Notes under the pieces: model-generated | Told to the model about the DNA's origin: nothing | Seen by the model: only the letters and a program-made list of their open reading frames with translations | Databases searched by the model: none | Made by a program: the position numbers and the translations under genes | Assembly (NCBI GenBank): GCA_004352715.1 | Contig: SCFE01000001.1 | Coordinates: 348,828 to 412,827 of the forward strand | Length of the DNA stretch: 64,000 bases | Origin: Hofstenia miamia | Taxonomy: Eukaryota; Xenacoelomorpha; Acoela | Reading direction: 5' to 3' | Shown: positions 61,201 to 64,000 of the stretch, one piece after another | Position numbering within the stretch: position 1 is the first letter of the stretch | Layout: every line of letters starts with the position of its first letter

Positions 61201-63356
61201 TTATATGCTTATTACAATTTTACTTAAAATTTTGGGTGCAGCAAGTAAAAACATTGCAATGAACACAATCTTCAGGTTAGGTGAAATCAATTTTAAATAT
61301 TAATATTGTACAATTCATGTAAACTCTCTTAATTTCAAATTTAATAAACAACATAGAACAATTTATGGCCATGCCTAAAGCAAGCAAACTGCAGCAATGC
61401 GCGAATTAGGTTTTAAATCAAAATCAAGTTTTCTTGTTAATTGCAAAAATATGAAAAAAACTTACTTTATACAACTGTGCCACAAAGTACGTGAAATACA
61501 CAAATGAAAGGAAGACGAGAGGTAGCAAACAAGCGATAATTAATGGGAGACATCCAACAAACAGGAGAAACCTATAATGAGTGTTAAATTCAAAATAATC
61601 ATAACATTAAGAGAAACCCATTAAACTGCATAATTTGTAACTTTAGCATAACGATGTCGAATTGAATATTCTAAATCTCTATGAACGCGATAACAGTTTC
61701 ATTAGAAAATATCTCCCACACACATGTTTATAAAAGTATAACTATTGTAGGGTTTATACAAAATTAAGTAAAGTTTCAAGTGATTTACCTTGGGTGTGTT
61801 ATTAATAATGTCATTGACGTAATTACCACATTAAGGAAGCGTTGTGTAAAGCTTAGAATACATTGTGTATAGCATACTATTTGTGTGCCAATTAGCAGTT
61901 AGATTTAACTGTCGTGCGCCGTTTACTTCTTCATTATTTGCAACATGATTTATACTATGTGCGTATCATTTTTCTCAAGTTCTTGAAGTGTCCCGCGTGA
62001 CTTAAGCTGAAGTGAAGGACATGAAAACTGAGGATCATCTACAGGATTTGTAACTCAATTCCATACAATAAGAAATCAACTATGAAAAATATAATTTCTA
62101 TTTCAAATAAAAGAAATTCTTTTTAAATAAAAGACGTCTTTTTCATTTAATAAGTAATTAATTTCGAATACATGATTTATATTTCAAATGAATTCTTTGA
62201 AAGAATTTATTTCAAGTAGATTACAATGATTGTGGCGAAATATTAGTTTTGTGCTGACCGTTTTCTGCAGACAATTTTCTGCCGACAGTTTTTTGCAGGG
62301 AATTATAATCAAATAATGCACTTTCGTGGATAGTATAAAAAACTCAAAAGAAATAAGACAACGAATTGTAGGTGCTACTTTTACAAAATCCTGAGTACAC
62401 GCTAGAGCATGCAACATGGTCAGGAAGTCCTTGCAGCACCAAAATTGATAAGACTATCAAAATTTTAGGCGAACTTAGTCAAGAGGACTCGAGATTTTGC
62501 GTAGCACACAGGTGACCTCTACACTCTAAAGTCCAATCGCATTTACTTGAATGAGGTGTTATGACAAATGGACTCTTTGCAGCCTCACACAAGCAAGCTA
62601 GGAAATTATTTTTTGACGGCACTCTGTCTAAGGCCTACCCAGGATACTTTAACACACTTTACAGGTTTTCCTTCAAATAGTTTTTAAAGGCAGGCCTTTC
62701 AGAAGGATTTCTAAGCATCATAAGGTTGCATTGGTTTCAACATCTCAAAAAAAGTATCTTATATATAAAGTAGAAAATCTACTTGGTCATTGTCAAATGG
62801 GCATTAATGCTGAAGGACGACGTAATATTAATTAAATAATTGTAATTTTTTGGTTTTCTAATACAGCTTTACTCAATAACACATTGACATTACTTATGAT
62901 ACAGTTTCTGTACTACAAATCTGTTCATTCAACCAACTAAAATTTAGAAAATTTTAAAATATCTAATTCCAATATCGATGATATTAAACTCACTAGTAAG
63001 TGTCCTTTTTACATAAAATCGGCACATTGTGATTTAATGATAAAAAATTAATGTGAGGTAATAACACTAAAAAATAAACAGCCGTCTTTATAATTTCATA
63101 AGTGTACAATTTCTTACATATGTGGCATAATAAACTGCACTTTCAATGAATTGATTTTGGAAAGAAATAAAACTTACCAATAGTCTATGTCAAAGTTTTT
63201 AGAGTAAGCCAAGGGATACAACCATTTTTCAAACACCACTTCTTTTATGTGTCTTGGAACAATCCTACAATATCCAATTTTTTCACATATCCATCCAAAA
63301 TACCATTGAAGATTGATGATGAGCTGTTCTAAAAATTCGTCGAACTGCACGTGCAT
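34548..63356 (-). CDS. TMEM68: TMEM68-type membrane acyltransferase, complete 8-exon gene
   Basis: Coding exons in transcript order are 63356-63178, 61571-61466, 50754-50655, 50371-50207, 49317-49219, 43704-43607, 35481-35336 and 34695-34548. Every junction is AG/GT and the phases chain without conflict to 346 codons plus a TGA. Family knowledge: TMEM68 (also called DIESL) is a PlsC-fold acyltransferase of the ER membrane that makes triacylglycerol; the human protein is about 325-330 aa. Seen here: a hydrophobic double segment at residues about 61-91, the motif YHGALPLD (H149, D155) matching the family's YHGAIPID active site, SPGGTRE at 215-221 matching the glycine-rich acyl-binding block, and GDPIPY near the C-terminus. 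The Met at 63356 was chosen because it follows a good acceptor (TTTCAG at 63360), so a 5' UTR intron is likely; an extra upstream coding exon cannot be excluded. An AATAAA lies on the minus strand at 34433-34428. No damage is seen in the exons. Orthology is an inference from remembered family sequence. Confidence 0.93.
35336..35481 (-). CDS. TMEM68: TMEM68 exon 7
   Basis: This 146-bp exon has acceptor CATTTTTAG and donor CTAAA|GTACAA. It encodes residues 250-298 (starts PIYPIFTRNIREAFRFL, ends IGGFPVKL). It matches the human PIIPMFTQNIREGFRSL...GGFPVKL stretch. Lys298 is split across the junction. Confidence 0.93.
36505..36560. repeat. CCCGAA-type degenerate repeat patch
   Basis: Reads GACCCGAACCGAACCCG and then CCCGACCCGAACACG in AT-rich DNA. 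Similar words occur at 25430-25540, 35605-35650 and 41995-42060. Confidence 0.6.
38741..38857. repeat. TA microsatellite with 84-bp assembly gap
   Basis: TA repeats on both sides of N 38762-38845 in TMEM68 intron 6. Length unknown. Confidence 0.95.
38863..40099. mobile_element. Non-autonomous element with hAT-like ends, about 1.2 kb
   Basis: The left end reads CAGTGCCGTAGCCAGCCCAA followed by a GGGGGTGCAAAG block. The reverse complement of the right end reads CAGGGCCTTAGCCAAG followed by GCACCCCC. CAGKGGCGTAGCCAG-like termini are typical of hAT elements. A second left-type end (CAGTGCCGTAACCGG) lies at 38685, left of the microsatellite. The interior (39439-39700) recurs at 63563-63790, which supports a mobile family. 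No coding content was found. Confidence 0.6.
39439..39700 (+). repeat. Dispersed repeat, copy 1 (interior of the hAT-like element)
   Basis: Shares CTCACCTAAC, AAGAAACTATGTTTCTC, GTTCAACCAGGGCTGC and ATAGTCTAAAATT in the same order with 63563-63790. The match is clearly above chance, with small indels. Confidence 0.8.
40571..40858 (+). CDS. CSTB: Stefin (cystatin B type), intronless, 95 aa
   Basis: Type 1 cystatins are small cytosolic proteins that block papain-like cysteine proteases such as cathepsins B, H and L. The three inhibitory elements are visible: a Gly pair near the N-terminus (LAGG, residues 2-5), the first hairpin QVVAG at 46-50, and the second hairpin around ALPC at 72-75. The 95-aa length fits stefins (about 98 aa). 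There is no signal peptide and no disulphide pair typical of secreted type 2 cystatins. An in-frame TAG at 40520-40522 and the sequence cgtaaaATG support this start; an AATAAA is at 41060-41065. The gene is one uninterrupted exon on the plus strand inside intron 6 of the minus-strand TMEM68 gene. Vertebrate stefin genes have introns, so this may be an old retrocopy or lineage-specific intron loss. The frame is intact, so it is probably expressed, but this is untested. Confidence 0.9.
   Translation: MLAGGKSTAVSPTEDDHKVAAEIKTSIEANLGKNFDTYTLRSVKRQVVAGTNFFLKINVGEQNFLHAKVFRALPCHGGDLKLVECSENNSEDAEL
41521..41708. repeat. 188-bp segment duplicated at 43020-43207
   Basis: Starts ACTAGGCGGCAATGCACAC. 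The other copy is identical by eye and is bounded by single Ns, so this is most likely an assembly artefact in TMEM68 intron 6. Confidence 0.85.
42864..42890 (+). mobile_element. Solo mariner-type terminal repeat
   Basis: TA then GGTTGGTGCAAAAATCGAAT. The family TIR of cecropia/Hsmar1-type mariner elements begins GGTTGGTGCAAAAGTAATTG, so the first 15 bases agree. No partner end or transposase was found nearby. Confidence 0.55.
43020..43207. repeat. Second copy of the 188-bp segment, N on both sides
   Basis: Bounded by N at 43019 and 43208. The following sequence (AACAAAGGAAAACCTGTTGT and a TA repeat) itself repeats 42922 onward, so two unmerged contigs meet at a TA microsatellite. Confidence 0.85.
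43607..43704 (-). CDS. TMEM68: TMEM68 exon 6 (GGTRE block)
   Basis: This 98-bp exon has acceptor AATATTTAG and donor AAAGTA|GTAAGT. It encodes residues 217-249 (GGTRESYKSDYKSYK, then LMWSHRVGFAKIALEAKV). It matches the human block GGVREA...WGHRRGFAQVAIDAKV. The conserved Arg220 of the glycine-rich block is present. Confidence 0.93.
44000..45356. other. TMEM68 intron 5, left part
   Basis: No gene is supported. The 89-codon minus frame at 44798-45067 has no recognisable family features. Confidence 0.4.
45422..45547. repeat. Poly-C tract with 96-bp gap
   Basis: Runs of C flank N 45437-45532 in TMEM68 intron 5. This is a sequencing-hostile homopolymer; the true length is unknown. Confidence 0.95.
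45680..45752 (-). mobile_element. Solo hAT-like terminus
   Basis: The reverse complement from 45752 reads CAGGGGCGTACCCAGGATTT and continues into a G-run (13 Gs). This is a common terminus of invertebrate hAT-derived MITEs. The opposite end was not identified, perhaps lost in the poly-C gap to the left. Confidence 0.5.
45753..49218. other. TMEM68 intron 5, right part
   Basis: AT-rich with no supported coding sequence. A single N is at 48643. GGACCAGACCGAACTG nearby is another short word of the CCGAA type. Confidence 0.45.
46972..46979. promoter_or_regulatory. CRE-like palindrome
   Basis: A perfect TGACGTCA lies inside TMEM68 intron 5. It is the consensus CREB/ATF site but may well be fortuitous. 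Confidence 0.2.
49219..49317 (-). CDS. TMEM68: TMEM68 exon 5
   Basis: This 99-bp exon has acceptor TTGTTTAG and donor CCAG|GTATTG. It encodes residues 184-217 (starts MPLLCKLANVTAPERKDV, ends NLVILSPG). It matches the family stretch between the catalytic motif and the glycine-rich SPGG block. Phase 1 at both ends. Confidence 0.92.
50207..50371 (-). CDS. TMEM68: TMEM68 exon 4 (catalytic His/Asp motif)
   Basis: This 165-bp exon has acceptor TTTTTTAG and donor CCAG|GTATAT. It encodes residues 129-184 and contains EGWEKIPNGPAILVYYHGAL, followed by PLD, the acyltransferase active-site motif with His149 and Asp155 in TMEM68 spacing. It ends in AKIPG, matching the family's FKIPG. Confidence 0.95.
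50655..50754 (-). CDS. TMEM68: TMEM68 exon 3
   Basis: This 100-bp exon has acceptor GTGTTTAG and donor CATG|GTAATA. It encodes residues 96-129 and ends HGQIWHG, matching the family's AVWHG just before the acyltransferase domain. It is separated from exon 2 by the 10.7-kb transposon-filled intron 2. The final G is the first base of Gly129. Confidence 0.92.
50755..51599. other. TMEM68 intron 2, left part
   Basis: AT-rich intron sequence before the LINE; nothing else recognised. Confidence 0.5.
51610..52755 (+). pseudogene. LINE ORF1 with PHD-like zinc finger (broken)
   Basis: The first piece contains CKCNICNGDIQCKEKCFHCF then VCN; in the next frame HWKSDCTGFKSSAL follows, and after another break ILVCNKC. 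Together the Cys/His order (Cys pairs, His-Trp-x2-Cys, final Cys-x2-Cys) is that of a PHD finger, as found in ORF1 of some CR1/L2-like elements. A Lys/Glu-rich coiled-coil-like stretch follows (KLNKLEDEMKAN...). The last piece (52486-52755, in a new frame) contains SRLLVVKLKSEWDVRKIISN and DRDLSVADLRLEKDVLKKRW, a conserved ORF1 C-terminal domain. Frameshifts at about 51790, 51845 and 52490 and an N gap at 52106-52126 break it. Confidence 0.78.
52844..53651 (+). pseudogene. LINE ORF2 endonuclease domain (frameshifted)
   Basis: The frame at 52844 shows SDVCIVAETHLND (catalytic Glu region), YRRDRD, IIIGVYFPPKP and VVICGGDFNRMDTDAF, the exonuclease/endonuclease/phosphatase signatures of non-LTR elements. 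At about 53335 a frameshift leads to the frame with GFKSDHKVAVLLRP, the terminal Ser-Asp-His motif. The catalytic residues are present but split between frames, so the copy is inactive. Confidence 0.85.
53700..54409 (+). pseudogene. LINE reverse transcriptase N-terminal part, copy A
   Basis: Pieces in two frames: MEMVARILKTTKKTAPVSDG then IPHST, and AEPVCNPWNLGLQQGIFPDV with HKMQDIVLIPKN. These are the RT finger region of CR1/L2-like elements (APGPDGIP, FPxxWKxAxVxPIxK). LNHYQFTYGPNRSTIDALL matches the next RT block. The following catalytic blocks are absent. It is repeated after the N at 54410. Confidence 0.82.
54411..55300 (+). pseudogene. LINE reverse transcriptase N-terminal part, copy B
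   Basis: 54411-55232 repeats 53588-54409 (822 bp) with a single visible difference (TTGCCAG here, TTGGCAG in copy A). It then continues into VEIPDNVTTDSMNSVLLGVC and stops. The N joint and near identity suggest two alleles or overlapping contigs rather than a tandem duplication. Confidence 0.82.
55866..56117. repeat. 252-bp segment duplicated across a 4-N joint, copy A
   Basis: Starts AAAGAAAAAATATTGATTAC and ends CAATCAC before N 56118-56121. Copy B differs by a 4-bp insertion and one substitution, as expected for two alleles. Confidence 0.85.
56122..56377. repeat. Copy B of the 252-bp segment (256 bp)
   Basis: Carries GCGTCAGTATAATTTAC where copy A has GCGTCAAATTTAC, and AAACGTTAAGG for AAACTTTAAGG. 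Confidence 0.85.
57283..57303 (-). mobile_element. Solo mariner-like terminus
   Basis: The reverse complement reads CAGGGTGGGCCAGAAGTCCC next to a TA. This resembles CAGGGTGxCCCAxAAGT-type mariner/Tc1 termini. The other end was not found. Confidence 0.35.
57360..57626. mobile_element. 267-bp Tc1/mariner-type MITE
   Basis: The left end reads CAGTCGCGGCCACTGGATTA then GCATC. The reverse complement of the right end reads CAGTCGCGGTGACTGGATTA then GCATC. About 23 of 25 bp are identical. Both ends are flanked by TA (57358-57359 and 57627-57628), the Tc1/mariner target duplication. No coding capacity. It lies in TMEM68 intron 2. Confidence 0.88.
59310..60936 (-). mobile_element. Tc1 transposon with long (about 150 bp) terminal inverted repeats, 1.63 kb
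   Basis: Both ends begin CAGTAGGGCGCAAATTAT and are flanked by TA (59308-59309, 60937-60938). Similarity between the ends continues inward with small changes to about 150 bp, including TATTAACTTA and CTTTGCAGAAGCATA/CTTGCAGAAGCATA at the inner edge. The transposase lies between on the minus strand. Inserted in TMEM68 intron 2 in the same orientation as the gene. Confidence 0.9.
59517..60482 (-). pseudogene. Tc1 transposase (DD34E), broken
   Basis: Met at 60482 begins MAKTSDVSAAEKASILTILR, a typical Tc1 helix-turn-helix start. An in-frame TAA follows after 31 codons (after TMQEIAT). Later pieces: TVRRRLKEQDVRSAM, HSHWTVEDWSKVCFSDESTF (first Asp), MQDGAPCHTSRQWKECL (second Asp) and SNSPDLNPIEMLWAI (Glu). 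I count 34 residues between the second Asp and Glu. The C-terminus ends at 59517. Several frameshifts and stops, but the last 130 codons form one open frame, so decay is moderate. Confidence 0.9.
60990..61103 (+). pseudogene. Short fragment resembling a hAT-type transposase piece
   Basis: A 37-codon frame contains ETFYKNVDEFFSTCINYLDL, which resembles the FYxxVxxFYxxxxxYLxxW stretch in hAT/GTF2I-repeat-like transposase derivatives. Too short for certainty. It lies just right of the Tc1 element. Confidence 0.3.
61466..61571 (-). CDS. TMEM68: TMEM68 exon 2 (membrane segment)
   Basis: This 106-bp exon has acceptor ATTATAG and donor AAA|GTAAGT. It encodes residues 60-95, almost entirely hydrophobic (starts FLLFVGCLPLII, ends VAQLYK). 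It corresponds to the membrane hairpin of human TMEM68, where the matching stretch also ends in a Tyr-Lys. Phase 2 in, phase 0 out. Confidence 0.92.
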
Positions 63357-63359
63357 CCA
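63178..63359 (-). CDS. TMEM68: TMEM68 exon 1 (first coding exon)
   Basis: The acceptor ATATTTCAG ends at 63360. The exon reads Trp then Met-His-Val-Gln-Phe-Asp, with the presumed start at 63356. It encodes residues 1-60, a mixed amphipathic N-terminus ending NFDIDYW. The donor is TTG|GTAAGT at 63178/63177. The last codon (TG) is completed by the G of the next exon to give Trp60. A 44-bp AT palindrome lies just upstream in the intron or 5' region. Confidence 0.85.
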
Positions 63360-63392
63360 CTGAAATATCATTAAGAAATTAAATATCATTAC

Positions 63393-63395
63393 ATC

Positions 63396-63433
<38 letters not shown>

Positions 63434-63436
63434 GAT
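63393..63436. repeat. 44-bp AT palindrome
   Basis: ATCAAATT, a TA run, then AATTTGAT forms one perfect inverted repeat, 34 bp upstream of the TMEM68 exon 1 acceptor. A microsatellite with palindromic flanks of this kind can form a cruciform or be a transposition or slippage product. Confidence 0.8.
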
Positions 63437-63562
63437 ATAGTGATATATAATTTTAAGTCAATTTTAATTATGCTATTCTATTACATATGCTTTATCATCT
63501 CAGTTCAATATGAATTGCAATAAGAAACGTCTTAGGTACATGAACATAAATATAATAACTAC

Positions 63563-63790
63563 TCACCTAACCATATGCAGCCATTGTTAAGACTTTAAGA
63601 CTAAGAAACTATGTTTCTCATTTGCCGCAACCTTTAGTAACCTAATGCTCGTGAAACACATCGTTTATCTAGAATCGATGAGCAGTCACGTTCAACCAGG
63701 GCTGCATGCCGTGAGGTGATAAATTATATTTCAGGTTTACTGCTAGTAACTGTTTCAACCGCTAAGATAGTCTAAAATTATGCTACTTTT
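63563..63790 (+). repeat. Dispersed repeat, copy 2
   Basis: Partner of 39439-39700 in the same orientation. It lies just upstream (5') of the first TMEM68 coding exon. Terminal ends of the element are not recognised here. Confidence 0.8.
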
Positions 63791-64000
63791 AAGTTTATTG
63801 TACAAATTTAATATCGTGAACTGCTAGAACTAGCAAATCAAAGAGAATTGCTAGTCCCCTTGAATTTAGATGTTTTTCTCACTATTAGCATCAATATTTC
63901 CTAAAACGTTATGCGTAACTTTCCAAATTTGTTATTTCCATTTAACAATTTCATGCACTGGATTCTTGTAGTACAACAAATTAAAACAATTGATATATGT

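Noticed and set aside
1-64000. CRISPR arrays, operons, bacterial promoters or ribosome binding sites
   Set aside because: The window is clearly animal nuclear DNA with introns; no spaced direct-repeat arrays were seen.

Overview
This is an AT-rich window of nuclear DNA from an animal, most likely an invertebrate. The evidence is a split eight-exon gene with GT-AG introns, animal cell-biology genes (a TMEM68-type acyltransferase, a stefin, a syntaxin-8-like SNARE), CR1/L2/Jockey-like LINE pieces, and pogo, Tc1/mariner and hAT transposon remains. I cannot name the species from sequence alone. It is a short-read style assembly: runs of N sit inside microsatellites, and several single or short N joints carry the same sequence on both sides, which points to unmerged overlaps or haplotypes.

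Layout. 1-22.8 kb is gene-poor. It holds a possible Ser/Arg-rich first exon (266-505, minus), an unrecognised degraded coding patch (2.8-3.4 kb, minus), a dead Jockey/CR1-like LINE 3' part (13.2-14.6 kb, plus) and a 263-bp MITE candidate at 16 kb. 22.8-24.0 kb is a decayed pogo/Tigger transposon. 26.66-27.04 kb is a short, apparently intact syntaxin-8-like SNARE gene on the plus strand, followed by a 138-bp tandem duplication. 28.3-28.5 kb is a probable terminal exon of an unknown minus-strand gene. 30.2-31.6 kb is a dead Tc1-like element and 32.36-32.80 kb a compact hAT remnant.

The right half (34.5-63.4 kb) is one gene on the minus strand, a TMEM68 orthologue (lipid acyltransferase of the ER membrane). 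I reconstructed eight coding exons whose phases all fit and which sum to 346 codons plus stop. Its introns hold the rest: an intronless stefin (cystatin B type) on the opposite strand in intron 6; hAT-like non-autonomous repeats in introns 5 and 6; and in the 10.7-kb intron 2 a plus-strand LINE with a PHD-like finger ORF1, a 267-bp MITE and a Tc1 element with unusually long inverted repeats.

The host genes are not an operon or a pathway. They are unrelated housekeeping genes among mobile DNA. I found no CRISPR array, no convincing tRNA or rRNA gene, and no clear novel multi-gene system. The points most worth a second look are the SNARE that appears to lack its N-terminal domain, the nested intronless stefin, the DD35E and long-TIR Tc1 elements, and the assembly duplications, some of which carry allele-like differences.
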